IMG/VR virus record: IMGVR_UViG_3300047550_003664
Location: 1 to 41,917 of that record
DNA length: 41,917 bases
From: a virus
Strand: one strand, 5' to 3'
Position numbers and translations under genes: made by a program. The first letter of the stretch is position 1. Every line of letters starts with the position of its first letter. Shown piece by piece: positions 30,599-41,243 of this stretch. Under the pieces are notes generated by a model. That model was not told where the DNA came from. It saw only the letters and a list, made by a program, of their open reading frames with translations, and did no database searches.

Positions 30599-30736
30599 TC
30601 ATTTAGATAGTCTTTTCTGTTTCATAGGCCACATTTTACTCTTGAGCCTGAGCTTTGTATCAGCCTCTTTCATATAATTGTCCTTTGGCCTAGGATTATT
30701 CACTTTAGGAGCTTTCTTTGGCTTGCCGCTTTTCAT
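30599..30736 (-). CDS. Small Lys-rich protein
   Basis: 45 residues starting MKSGKPKKAPKV, strongly basic (about one third Lys/Arg), with KMWPMKQKRLSK at the end. Last gene of the - strand unit, sharing one base with the stop of the gene before it (TAATG). Function unknown; see the cluster of similar basic proteins upstream. Confidence 0.55.
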   Translation of the reverse strand: MKSGKPKKAPKVNNPRPKDNYMKEADTKLRLKSKMWPMKQKRLSK

Positions 30737-30891
30737 TAGCAACCCATTTTACAGGTCTTCATCTTTCCTTTACCACTAGTGTTCTTACCAATGGTGCGCT
30801 TGTAAGAAGCGAGATTGGTGGAGGTGCTAGTCTTGGAAGGAGCAAGGGTTCCACCCTTTGCCATCTTTTTCATTTTAACAGGCTTTTTCAT
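30736..30891 (-). CDS. Small Lys-rich protein
   Basis: 51 residues, MKKPVKMKKMAKGG at the start and KMKTCKMGC at the end, basic and probably disordered. The Cys near the C-terminus might be structural. One-base overlap with the next gene supports translation of both. Function unknown. Confidence 0.55.
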   Translation of the reverse strand: MKKPVKMKKMAKGGTLAPSKTSTSTNLASYKRTIGKNTSGKGKMKTCKMGC

Positions 30892-30899
30892 TGTATGTA

Positions 30900-31256
30900 T
30901 TATTTAGATTTTTTAACCATCTTCTTGCCATATTTGGCTTTCCCCTTGGCAGCTACAATAATGTCAGCCCTTGTAACACCGGGATTCTTGTCATACCCAG
31001 CCTTTACAGACTTCATTCCAAGCTCACCACCACTCTTCATTTTCTTTTTAGGAGCTGATTTAGGTTTTTCAAACATCTTGTCAAACTCACGATTGTGATA
31101 ATTAGACTTAGACCTAGGGATCATTGTTCCGGGAAACATTTCACTAGGAACAGAATCCTTACGACGATAGTCAGCTTCTGTGAACACCCTCATAGGAGGA
31201 GATTTCTTGGCAGGAGTCTTTGCTCCTTTTTGAGCCTTTTTAATAGTTTTTGCCAT
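30900..31256 (-). CDS. Basic protein with IKKAQ N-terminal motif
   Basis: 118 residues, basic: MAKTIKKAQKGAKTPAKKSP at the start, Lys/Ser-rich end (AKYGKKMVKKSK). The IKKAQ(K/D)G N-terminus is shared with the genes at 31549 and 32228. The middle contains ADYRRKDSVPSEMFPGTMI. Function unknown; a DNA-binding or packaged virion protein is plausible from charge and context. Confidence 0.6.
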   Translation of the reverse strand: MAKTIKKAQKGAKTPAKKSPPMRVFTEADYRRKDSVPSEMFPGTMIPRSKSNYHNREFDKMFEKPKSAPKKKMKSGGELGMKSVKAGYDKNPGVTRADIIVAAKGKAKYGKKMVKKSK

Positions 31257-31274
31257 TATGTATAATTTTAATTA

Positions 31275-31547
31275 TCAACAATTCCATTTCCTCAAAGAGA
31301 GAGCTTTTCTTGTAGGCTTACCATTAGGTTTTTTCATAGGACCAGGCATTCCTGACATTCGAGCACAAAAACTTTTTCTACGTTTAGCAGCTTTACTCCC
31401 AGGTTTCAGCTTGGAAGGTTTAGTGGTGACAGCCATGGAAAGTTTGCTACCGGGATTTTCCCTTCTGTAGGAAGCAATTCCTTTCTTATTGAGACCTCCA
31501 GTGGGACTCTTCCCTTCCTTGCGGGTCCAAGCAGCAGTTTTTGCCAT
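31275..31547 (-). CDS. DUF6321-like basic protein
   Basis: 90 residues: SPTGGLNKKGIASYRRENPG, AVTTKPSKLKPGSKAAKRRK and CARMSGMPGPMKKPNGKPTR, ending LRKWNC. This arrangement is a recurrent phage protein that I recall as DUF6321. The two Cys sites could bind metal. It lies among several unrelated basic small proteins. Function unknown. Confidence 0.72.
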   Translation of the reverse strand: MAKTAAWTRKEGKSPTGGLNKKGIASYRRENPGSKLSMAVTTKPSKLKPGSKAAKRRKSFCARMSGMPGPMKKPNGKPTRKALSLRKWNC

Positions 31548-31548
31548 G

Positions 31549-31878
31549 TTATTTCTTTTTAGCTATTTTACCACCACTCCTTTTTTGCAAAGACTTTAGT
31601 GTAGATGGAACATCTTTCCTAGAAACAGTTTTTGAACTATTTTTAGTCACTTTATTCAAACCAAGTTTATCAGATTCTCCCTCTACAGTTTTCATTTGAT
31701 AACTAGGTTTTCCTTTTGAATACCCAGATGTATCAATAGATTCTGTTTTATATTTATAAGGTTTTGCCAAACCGCCTACAGTGGTTCTTTCTTTTTCTGT
31801 TCTAAACACACCAAGTCCCTTCCTAGTTCCTTTTACAACAGACCTACCATCTTGAGCTTTCTTAATACTCTTTGCCAT
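31549..31878 (-). CDS. Basic protein with IKKAQ N-terminal motif
   Basis: 109 residues. MAKSIKKAQDGRSVVKGTRK at the start repeats the N-terminus of the 30900 protein; the remainder is Ser/Thr/Lys-rich, probably unfolded, ending KRSGGKIAKKK. It is separated by two bases from the next gene. Function unknown. Confidence 0.6.
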   Translation of the reverse strand: MAKSIKKAQDGRSVVKGTRKGLGVFRTEKERTTVGGLAKPYKYKTESIDTSGYSKGKPSYQMKTVEGESDKLGLNKVTKNSSKTVSRKDVPSTLKSLQKRSGGKIAKKK

Positions 31879-31880
31879 AG

Positions 31881-32231
31881 CTATTTCTTTTTGCCTTTGT
31901 ATTTATAATCAGGATTGTCCTTGTGCCATTTCTTTGTGGAGGCCACTCCCTGCTTCACTGTCTTAGCTCTACCAATTCTAGTGAGGTTGATGGTGTCCCA
32001 TTTTCCTTTATCCATTGTGGGATGGTTCACCATGATGTCTCCCTTCTTACTCTTAGGAGTGTCTTTCTTAGCTTTATACACTACGTGGTTCTCACCACCA
32101 GCTTTCACCTTCACCTTTCCACCTTCTTTTAGTGTAGAGTCTTTGAAAGGTCCTTTCTTCTTAATAAGAGGACCATTGGGAACAGGTGTTATTGCTCCTT
32201 TTATGGAAGGTATGGTGTCCTTCTTTTTCAC
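31881..32231 (-). CDS. Conserved basic phage protein
   Basis: 116 residues: an N-terminal Lys/Pro-rich region, then GGENHVVYKAK, GDIMVNHPTMDKGKWDTINL and KTVKQGVASTKKWHKDNPDY. The MVNHPTMDKGKWDTI segment is conserved in small phage proteins of this type. Overlaps the next gene by 4 bases. Function unknown; location suggests a late-expressed virion-associated protein. Confidence 0.62.
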   Translation of the reverse strand: MKKKDTIPSIKGAITPVPNGPLIKKKGPFKDSTLKEGGKVKVKAGGENHVVYKAKKDTPKSKKGDIMVNHPTMDKGKWDTINLTRIGRAKTVKQGVASTKKWHKDNPDYKYKGKKK

Positions 32232-32653
32232 TTCTTCTTGGCCATTTTGCGGAATGTCTTTGCAAGATTGTATCTCTTGCTTCCCGGCTTACATGTAGGA
32301 CCTCCAAACTTAGAGCCTGTGCATACACCTTCAGTGCCTCTACGTTTAATAGAGGCTGTTGCTGATTGTATCCACTTTCCTCCTTTAGCTTTAGTTACAG
32401 TTCCTCCAGTTTTTCTTTTCGGTTTTTCATATGCTTCAGCATACCCTAACCTTTTTTGAGTCATTCCAAATTGAGGATCATATTGAGTTTTACTTTTAGG
32501 TAGACCTTTTTTAATATCACTCACTCCTTTAAAATAACCAGATCTATAGTCAGCACTATCCTTTGAAGTTGGTTTATCTGTCCAACTTAAAAGATTTATA
32601 TTACTATATTTAGGTTGTTTCAAACCTTTTTGAGCTTTTTTAATCGTAGCCAT
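32228..32653 (-). CDS. Basic protein with IKKAQ motif and Cys pair
   Basis: 141 residues. MATIKKAQKGLKQPKYSN at the start carries the third copy of the IKKAQ N-terminal motif. The end, GVCTGSKFGGPTCKPGSKRY followed by NLAKTFRKMAKKK, contains a Cys pair separated by 9 residues. Charge is strongly positive. Function unknown. Confidence 0.6.
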   Translation of the reverse strand: MATIKKAQKGLKQPKYSNINLLSWTDKPTSKDSADYRSGYFKGVSDIKKGLPKSKTQYDPQFGMTQKRLGYAEAYEKPKRKTGGTVTKAKGGKWIQSATASIKRRGTEGVCTGSKFGGPTCKPGSKRYNLAKTFRKMAKKK

Positions 32654-32655
32654 GA

Positions 32656-32817
32656 CTATTTCTTTTTAACCTTTCCACCCTTCTTCATGTTACCAAGAGT
32701 GCGTTCTTGCACCTTTGTCCAAGCACCTTTAGGATCAACCATAGGAGCTTTTGTTTTCTTAGTGGCTACACCACCAGCCTGCATTTTCTTTGCAGATTTT
32801 TTTACATGAGATGACAT
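32656..32817 (-). CDS. Small Lys-rich protein
   Basis: 53 residues from MSSHVKKSAKKMQAGG; the upstream in-frame start at 32889 would overlap the previous gene and is rejected. Basic throughout, with PKGAWTKVQERTLGNMKKGG near the end. Function unknown. Confidence 0.55.
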   Translation of the reverse strand: MSSHVKKSAKKMQAGGVATKKTKAPMVDPKGAWTKVQERTLGNMKKGGKVKKK

Positions 32818-32818
32818 T

Positions 32819-32974
32819 TTATTTCTTTTTACTTTGAGCCTTAATCTTCTTCTCTTGCTTGAGCATTTGAGCAGTGGGTTTTTTCCCACTGCCCTTATTG
32901 GCCCTCAAATTATCCCAAAGACCGCGTTGGGAATAAGAGCCATCAGCTCTCTTAATCATTTCCTTCTTTGCCAT
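32819..32974 (-). CDS. Small basic protein
   Basis: 51 residues: MAKKEMIKRADGSYSQRGLW, then DNLRANKGSGKKPT and QEKKIKAQSKKK. The pattern GLWDNLRANKGSGKKPT..ML recurs in small phage proteins of unknown function. It is separated by one base from the following gene. Confidence 0.6.
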   Translation of the reverse strand: MAKKEMIKRADGSYSQRGLWDNLRANKGSGKKPTAQMLKQEKKIKAQSKKK

Positions 32975-32976
32975 AA

Positions 32977-33237
32977 TTAGGAGAGTTTGCCTTCAGCTTT
33001 GAGCCTACCATAAATAGCAAGGAATGTACCTACAGCAGAGACAGCTTGGCTGATGATGACAGCTACATTGCCTTCTGCAGCTTTGACAGCTTCAGCATAC
33101 GCTTTCAATTGTTCGAAATCAGCATTCGGAGGAAGCTGTACATCAGGCACTTTGAGCACCTCTGTAATAACAAAACCAAGAGCAGCTACAAGAATGCCCC
33201 AAATGGTTTTTGATTGATACCATGCTTTTGTTTCCAT
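32977..33237 (-). CDS. Holin-like membrane protein
   Basis: 86 residues from METKAWYQSK; the longer frame from 33273 is unlikely. The segment SKTIWGILVAALGFVITEVL (about residues 8-27) is the first transmembrane helix, and AVIISQAVSAVGTFLAIYG (about 60-78) is a second hydrophobic helix, followed by a charged end. Size and layout fit a small phage holin or virion membrane protein. The lysin lies on the other strand at 4918, so the pairing is not direct. Confidence 0.55.
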   Translation of the reverse strand: METKAWYQSKTIWGILVAALGFVITEVLKVPDVQLPPNADFEQLKAYAEAVKAAEGNVAVIISQAVSAVGTFLAIYGRLKAEGKLS

Positions 33238-33250
33238 TGTATTGTTTGTT

Positions 33251-33475
33251 TTAATTGTTAGCTTCCTGTTCAACAGCTGTTCCTTCTTCTACAGCTTTTG
33301 CTAGTTGGTTATGGATTATTTCATTTGCTTCAATGGCTAAGAAGATTTTCTGTGCTTCGGGAGAAGAGAGAATGGTTCTAATAGCTGTCATTATAAGCCC
33401 AAATTCCTGACCATTGAATACAAACTGAGCATTTGGTTCCCAAGTGTAAGGCTTGGAAGGGTCAAACTTTGCCAT
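33251..33475 (-). CDS. Small conserved hypothetical protein
   Basis: 74 residues, acidic: YTWEPNAQFVFNGQEFGLIM followed by a helix with LSSPEAQKIFLAIEANEIIH. Resembles small proteins near tail genes in related phages. Function unknown. Confidence 0.6.
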   Translation of the reverse strand: MAKFDPSKPYTWEPNAQFVFNGQEFGLIMTAIRTILSSPEAQKIFLAIEANEIIHNQLAKAVEEGTAVEQEANN

Positions 33476-33508
33476 GTTATTTGGTTTTATTTAATGCGTA
33501 AATGTATA

Positions 33509-33796
33509 TTATTCAATTGAAATATCAAAGACAATTGTTCCTCCACTTGATTTAATACTTTTAGAAAGATCGAGTCTGATGTTCAACATTGTGTGGAATT
33601 TCAGAATCTCTTCCAAAAGCATTTCAGAATATTTGGGAACAGAAGGAACAAGCCTAAAGTGATAGCTGTGTGGATTCTTAACTATCTCCATAATAGCCAT
33701 CTCATCCACTGAGCTGATGATTCCCTCCAAATGTGATAGATAGGCAAGTTCATTATCCACCATCACCTTTGGAAAGAACTTTGTCACTATTTCCAT
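33509..33796 (-). CDS. Hypothetical protein
   Basis: 95 residues, mixed alpha/beta, with a hydrophobic core pattern but no known motif (SYHFRLVPSVPKYSEMLLEE). Located one base after the ferritin-like gene in the same unit. Function unknown. Confidence 0.65.
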   Translation of the reverse strand: MEIVTKFFPKVMVDNELAYLSHLEGIISSVDEMAIMEIVKNPHSYHFRLVPSVPKYSEMLLEEILKFHTMLNIRLDLSKSIKSSGGTIVFDISIE

Positions 33797-33797
33797 C

Positions 33798-34205
33798 TCA
33801 GCTCAGTGTTAGGAGATATTTCGTCTTGCTTGCTTTTCCACTAAGTTCCTGAGCCATGTTTTCTACATCGCAATAGTTGTTCTCACCAGCCCATTCATAC
33901 AATTGGTATGACCAGCTCATAAGCTCTGCCACCACTGTATTGGAAGAAGCTCCATCAACAATAGCCTCAGCTTTATAGGCTTTGGGCCTCTTATTCATGT
34001 ACCCCATAAGCTTCTCCATGACATCATCTTTGAAGTCTTGGACATATTCATACAGCTCTCCAACAGCCTTATGCTCTGCATAGCTGTTTGTTTGCCAATG
34101 AATTAGATGGAGTTGCTCATGAAAATACGTGAGCTTGCTGGCGATGGTTTCCAATGTCATTCCATTGCTCTGCAACATTTTTTCAGGAAACAAGGATTTA
34201 GCCAT
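33798..34205 (-). CDS. Ferritin-like helical protein (DUF5856-like)
   Basis: 135 residues, all-helical. TYFHEQLHLIHWQTNSYAEH and EKLMGYMNKRPKAYK are the conserved blocks of a phage family that I recall as DUF5856; the H-W-Q-T with nearby E/H residues resembles the Dps helix. Metal binding is possible but the full di-iron pattern is not evident. It overlaps the next gene by 8 bases. Function unknown. Confidence 0.65.
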   Translation of the reverse strand: MAKSLFPEKMLQSNGMTLETIASKLTYFHEQLHLIHWQTNSYAEHKAVGELYEYVQDFKDDVMEKLMGYMNKRPKAYKAEAIVDGASSNTVVAELMSWSYQLYEWAGENNYCDVENMAQELSGKASKTKYLLTLS

Positions 34206-34620
34206 TCTTTGTTTGTTTTGTAATAGCGTTAAGATCTACGCGGAAATATCCAATCTTCTCATCGAAGTGGACATGCTGAGGATACATCTCAAGAGCTTCT
34301 TGAGCCATTACACCCTTTGTAGGATTGCCATCAATGCCAATGTATTTGGCAAGATCATTCCACTCCCATGTGTATTCCTTCAGTTCACCAATCATGTTAC
34401 CTGTAGCAACAATGTTTGTTTTCAGACGGAAGTCAGAAACAGGAATAGCTGTAGTGGTGGTGGTTGTAGGAAAATCAGGGTCACAGCATTCGTATGCCGA
34501 GATTTGTTTCCAATTACCCACCTTGGGCATGCTCCTCCTAAGGATGAGACTGCTAGGTACAACTCTCCCACTGCCATCAAAACGAACATAGGCCTTGAGG
34601 TCTTTTCTAGAATTTGCCAT
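34198..34620 (-). CDS. Peptidase S74-like intramolecular chaperone domain protein
   Basis: 140 residues. After a short beta part and a Thr linker (FPTTTTTTAIP), it carries SDFRLKTNIVATGNMIG, a YTWEWND strand and GVMAQEALEMYP, ending GYFRVDLNAI. These are the features of S74/endosialidase-type chaperone domains that trimerise and usually self-cleave C-terminal to phage fibres. The Ser at the SD start is present. It is freestanding here, so it may act in trans on, or be a small relative of, the fibre proteins encoded nearby. Confidence 0.6.
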   Translation of the reverse strand: MANSRKDLKAYVRFDGSGRVVPSSLILRRSMPKVGNWKQISAYECCDPDFPTTTTTTAIPVSDFRLKTNIVATGNMIGELKEYTWEWNDLAKYIGIDGNPTKGVMAQEALEMYPQHVHFDEKIGYFRVDLNAITKQTKNG

Positions 34621-34622
34621 TT

Positions 34623-35645
34623 TTACGAGTATTTAATGTTATATTTTTGTTTCAATTCCAATATCTTTTGTAGATAGTAGTTATTGCACAATCTTTTGTT
34701 GCTTTCATTTTCCAATACCTCATCTACAAGGCGAGGGTCATCAAAAGGAAGCATCCCTGCGTGGTATTTACCTTTGTAGAACATAGGAATTGCCCCATGC
34801 ATTTCCCCTGTCACACCAGCATTGTGCATAATACCTGTCTTCTCAAGCTTGTCTATATGATCTGTGGACCATGAGAATTCCATCTCAGGCACCACCCTTG
34901 TCTCAAGACCCCTTAGCCAGAGATTCCAAAGCACTGCCCACATATCTGCGCACCATCTTTGGAAACCCTTGTTCTCATTCTCAAAGAAGTCTCTATTAAT
35001 ACCTGCCAAATAGGTGTTGATGTGGAGACAATCACTAATCACCTTGTCCCAAAACTTGTCATCAATATTCTTTAGCAGATATTGGGCTCCTCCTGAATGT
35101 AGATTGTTGGCTTCGCAAATCTGTCTATTGATTCCAACAGGAGCTGTTAGCTCTGTTAGAACATCGAATGTTTTGTATTTCTCAAGCATGTGAGGAAGTA
35201 CATCCCTCTCCTTGCTGTCAAAATAGCTTGCATTTATATAGCTGTTTGTATCACTTAGATAGCAAACATCATCATCTATGTATTTGTCGATATTGAATTG
35301 CGGGGTGAATATCACATCACAATCGCAATAAAACACTGCACATTCCTTCATTTCAGGATGGAGCCTGAAGTATTTCATAAGAATGTACGGTCTGAGGATG
35401 GGAGTATATATGCCCAGAAGTTTGCTTATTCCATCCTCATCCTTGAGGTAGAAGAACTCAGCCTCAGGATAAATCTCATCTAGCTGTTTCCAATCCTCAT
35501 TTGGTTCTCTGAAGCTTGGTGTGAAGACAAGGACAATGGCTTTATCTGAATGTCCTATTTGCCTCAAACTCTCCAGCCAAGCATGTGTCTGCCAGAAATA
35601 ATAAACATCATCAGGCTGAGCACATATAAATTTTAATTGTCTCAT
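34623..35645 (-). CDS. GT-A-like glycosyltransferase
   Basis: 340 residues from MRQLKFICAQPDD; the upstream start at 35681 would extend across the previous gene's end and is less likely. FICAQPDDVYYFWQTHAWLE is the N-terminal strand and CAVFYCDCDVIFTPQF has the D-x-D motif. WSTDHIDKLEK and GIMHNAGVTGE recall the His-containing end of GT8/GT-A enzymes. It starts the second sugar cassette, with the GT4 gene following upstream. It may modify virion or host glycans. Confidence 0.6.
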   Translation of the reverse strand: MRQLKFICAQPDDVYYFWQTHAWLESLRQIGHSDKAIVLVFTPSFREPNEDWKQLDEIYPEAEFFYLKDEDGISKLLGIYTPILRPYILMKYFRLHPEMKECAVFYCDCDVIFTPQFNIDKYIDDDVCYLSDTNSYINASYFDSKERDVLPHMLEKYKTFDVLTELTAPVGINRQICEANNLHSGGAQYLLKNIDDKFWDKVISDCLHINTYLAGINRDFFENENKGFQRWCADMWAVLWNLWLRGLETRVVPEMEFSWSTDHIDKLEKTGIMHNAGVTGEMHGAIPMFYKGKYHAGMLPFDDPRLVDEVLENESNKRLCNNYYLQKILELKQKYNIKYS

Positions 35646-35662
35646 GTAGTTGGTTTTTAGTT

Positions 35663-36850
35663 TTATACTAGTCTGTGCCATCCTTTCTTATTCTCATCAA
35701 CAGCTGATTCATATACATTGTATAAATCATCAAACCATTTTTGGAATTCCAATTTCACATTGTCCATCAGAAATCTTTCTCCATACTCCCTTACAAACTT
35801 ATGTTCAACATCTTTTGCTGAGATGGCAGCATCAACAAAGTCTTGAAGCGTGTTGCACCTAAATCCCACCTTCCCATTAAGATGATCAGGAATAGTGCCC
35901 GGAAATACAGCAAAGTTTGTAGTTATAGGAGGGGTGCCGTGAAGCATAGATTCTATATGTGTTCCTGCAAAACACTCCAAATATTCTGTAGGGGTAAACG
36001 TGGCTATGGCATTTCCCATCAACCTTTTTCTATCTTTCACTCCAGCATATCCAAAATATTCCCAAGTGCCAGGAGGAAGTTGGAAGTCAGGGTCTGTGTT
36101 AGGTACTAAATAACCTCTTGAGTCAACATGTGCTCCTTGTCCAACAATAATTAGTTTCTTATTTAGATGATTACAAGCAAGTGCTGCTGTAATGATGCCT
36201 TTTCTTTTTATCATTCTTCCTATGAAAAGGTAATAGTCTTCCTTTTCCTCTTGATACTCTACATCCTCAGGATCAAAATAATTAGGTATCACCCTATCAT
36301 AATAACTCCCGTTGATGGATTCATATGGATGTTCACTTCCATATGTAAAATTCTGTATGTAGCTGCTTTCAAAAGCTCTAAATCTACCTTTAATCGACCC
36401 TCTATACCCTATTCCCGGCTCACATGTAAGAAACAATTGTACAGCATCTGCTATAGGAGAATGGTAGACACCCTGTGTACACAATAGAAAATCATCATCT
36501 TTCTTGTTTTTGTTGATGTAATCTATTGTCTTATTGTAGAATTTGTGCGTTGTAGGTGTTCTTGAACTATTAAAGTCATGTCTGAAATCAGTATTTGTCC
36601 AATCATATCCAAGTTCATATCTGTTGTCGCCATCTCCCCATTCACGTTGTATATCTTTCAATGTGTGGGTTTGGATGAACTCTGTACAAGGAACATCACT
36701 ACCTTCAGAGCCATAATAGAACACTTCGTGTCCCATGCTTAGGAGCATTCTACTAAGCTTATGATTCTTTTGTGTGAATGCACAGCTCATGTACTCCCTG
36801 CTGCAGGGCAGGTGTACCAGCCCTAGCATGTGAAATCTGTATTTTTTCAT
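35663..36850 (-). CDS. Family 4 glycosyltransferase (GT-B fold)
   Basis: 395 residues from MKKYRFHMLGLVHLPCS; a longer start at 36952 would overlap the methyltransferase. DYYLFIGRMIKRKGI (about 215-230) is the start of the C-terminal nucleotide-sugar domain, LIIVGQGAHVDS the following strand and LECFAGTHIESMLHGTPP the E-x7-E motif of GT4. It transfers a hexose from NDP-sugar with retention of configuration. The acceptor cannot be read from sequence. Neighbouring genes are a methyltransferase and another glycosyltransferase. Confidence 0.78.
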   Translation of the reverse strand: MKKYRFHMLGLVHLPCSREYMSCAFTQKNHKLSRMLLSMGHEVFYYGSEGSDVPCTEFIQTHTLKDIQREWGDGDNRYELGYDWTNTDFRHDFNSSRTPTTHKFYNKTIDYINKNKKDDDFLLCTQGVYHSPIADAVQLFLTCEPGIGYRGSIKGRFRAFESSYIQNFTYGSEHPYESINGSYYDRVIPNYFDPEDVEYQEEKEDYYLFIGRMIKRKGIITAALACNHLNKKLIIVGQGAHVDSRGYLVPNTDPDFQLPPGTWEYFGYAGVKDRKRLMGNAIATFTPTEYLECFAGTHIESMLHGTPPITTNFAVFPGTIPDHLNGKVGFRCNTLQDFVDAAISAKDVEHKFVREYGERFLMDNVKLEFQKWFDDLYNVYESAVDENKKGWHRLV

Positions 36851-36858
36851 ACGTTGGT

Positions 36859-37452
36859 TTAATAATGTCTTCCCTTGAACACTCCCCAATACGCCATGCC
36901 TACACAAGGACCTATGTTTATATATTCCGTCTTTCCAGAACCTCCTAGCCATTCATCTAGCTCATTAGCATGTAAGTCGTGAATATGACCATCAGATACA
37001 CCCTGCTCCACCCACTCAAATATCCTCACAATTTTTGAACAGGCCAATACATTCTCTATAATTTTTTTAGGACGGATGGTGTGTTGTAAACAATTGTAAA
37101 TCAAGGCTTCATCAAAAACATGCTTACTTTTTAGTTCCTCAGCAGGAATCTGTAAAAGTTTTACATCAGATGCCTCATAACGCATTTTCACCCACTCTGG
37201 GTAGTCACAAGGATCCACTCCCACTTTTAGTTTTGCATTACTCTTCATGAGAATGGAATAAGGTCCACATCCCACATCAATAATGTTTTTGTCTCCAAAA
37301 TCCCAACCCATTTGTCCAAAGTAGTTGGTTTTATAAACATCCAATCCCATCAATCCAGCATAGATGTATTGCTTGGTTTCCTCGTTGTAGCTATTGACAC
37401 AGTTACCGTGCCACTCTTTCTCCCATGATTGGGCTTCTTCCCATGTTTGCAT
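36859..37452 (-). CDS. SAM-dependent methyltransferase
   Basis: 197 residues. NIIDVGCGPYSILMKSN is motif I, VGVDPCDYP the strand-2 acidic end and ALIYNCLQHTIRPKKIIENV the class I/type 11 post-motif. Possibly methylates a sugar in the same pathway as the adjacent glycosyltransferases. A 20-base A run on the coding strand lies just upstream of the start. Confidence 0.75.
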   Translation of the reverse strand: MQTWEEAQSWEKEWHGNCVNSYNEETKQYIYAGLMGLDVYKTNYFGQMGWDFGDKNIIDVGCGPYSILMKSNAKLKVGVDPCDYPEWVKMRYEASDVKLLQIPAEELKSKHVFDEALIYNCLQHTIRPKKIIENVLACSKIVRIFEWVEQGVSDGHIHDLHANELDEWLGGSGKTEYINIGPCVGMAYWGVFKGRHY

Positions 37453-37459
37453 GAATTGG

Positions 37460-37479
37460 TTTTTTTTTTTTTTTTTTTT
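37460..37479. repeat. 20-base homopolymer run
   Basis: Twenty consecutive T on the + strand (A on the coding strand) begin within the stop codon of the 37478 gene and end 7 bases before the methyltransferase ATG. May serve as an A-rich leader for translation, or slip during transcription; assembly length error is also possible. Confidence 0.9.
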
Positions 37480-37813
37480 ACAAATCTACGTTGATAAATT
37501 CAACTATAGAACATCCAATTTTATTTGCAATTATTTCATACAATTCTTCATCATCGGTGCCCCATGTAGATAGCTCCTCTTTTGTTAATTGTATCTGATA
37601 TGTGTAAACAAAAATATAAAGAGGAAGCTGAGGTTCCTCGGGAGGGGAAGGAGGCACAGTGTGTCCAAAAGACAGAATGAAGTTTGTCACATCAGCATTG
37701 GGAATGTACGGATTTGCCAACACACTCATATAAGGAGCACTTATTACAGAGTGCTCAAAAGGAGATGTTTGTACTACTATATTAGCAGGTGGGTCAATTT
37801 TTGCTAGTAACAT
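37478..37813 (-). CDS. Hypothetical protein
   Basis: 111 residues starting MLLAKIDPPANIVV; an upstream start at 37834 overlaps the LamG gene by 11 bases and cannot be excluded. The centre has a Pro-rich linker (TVPPSPPEEPQLP), the ends are beta-rich. Located after fibre genes; perhaps a small virion or fibre-assembly protein. Confidence 0.55.
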   Translation of the reverse strand: MLLAKIDPPANIVVQTSPFEHSVISAPYMSVLANPYIPNADVTNFILSFGHTVPPSPPEEPQLPLYIFVYTYQIQLTKEELSTWGTDDEELYEIIANKIGCSIVEFINVDL

Positions 37814-37823
37814 ATTATTTATA

Positions 37824-38524
37824 TTAAAGTCCAAATCGAGATTTTAGTGCGTTGTAATTTTGTAGAACTTCGGTTGACGATAATTCTTTCGTGTAACCCT
37901 GTACAATAGCAATACCTCCATTAAATCTTGCACTACCCCAAGTAGGGTCTGGTCCTCCTACTGAAAATTGAGTGGTTGGCGGAGACCCACTGTTTCCAGA
38001 TGTGTTTGGTGTTTGTATTCCATTTACGTAGCATTTAGTAGTAGCTGAATCTCTTGTTATTACAACATAATACCATGTATTTGCAGATGGGTATGTATAA
38101 CCTGGATCAAACCATGCTGAACCACTAAATAAAACTTGTAATTTATTTCCTGGGTTGCCATTCCCATTACCTACACCAAAAGCGAACCCATTTCCAGATG
38201 AACCTGTTTCGCGCCCATTGTGTACTGCCAAACCTAATTGGTTTATACTGGCAGGTCGTATCCAAGCACACATAGAATAGTTACTGTTTGTAGTAATTAC
38301 GGTAGACGCACGATTAGCATATTGAGTACTACCATTGAAAGAAAAATATCCTCCATTACTACTTGTAAATGTTGGGCTATTTACAGTTGTTACATTATTA
38401 CTATTTCCACTAATATCAGTCCAAGTGGTTCCAGATCCAGGATATGAACGTAATTGTGCTGCATCTAAATGTAAAACTAGTGAGCTAGCTACAATTTTCT
38501 GAGAGCTATCAAGTACTGCTAACC

Positions 38525-38528
<4 letters not shown>
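37824..38528 (-). CDS. LamG/concanavalin-type lectin domain protein
   Basis: 234 residues. A full LamG_3 (laminin G-like jelly roll) is visible: LVLHLDAAQLRSYPGSGTTW, GGYFSFNGSTQYA, YSMCAWIRPAS, TWYYVVITRDS and KCYVNGIQ, then FNGGIAIVQGYTKELSSTEV. Such domains bind carbohydrates and occur at the receptor-binding tips of phage fibres. The start overlaps the collagen-like fibre gene stop by 4 bases (ATGA), so both are made together and may form one tip. Confidence 0.8.
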
Positions 38529-41230
<2,702 letters not shown>

Positions 41231-41243
41231 ATTAAATGACTTA

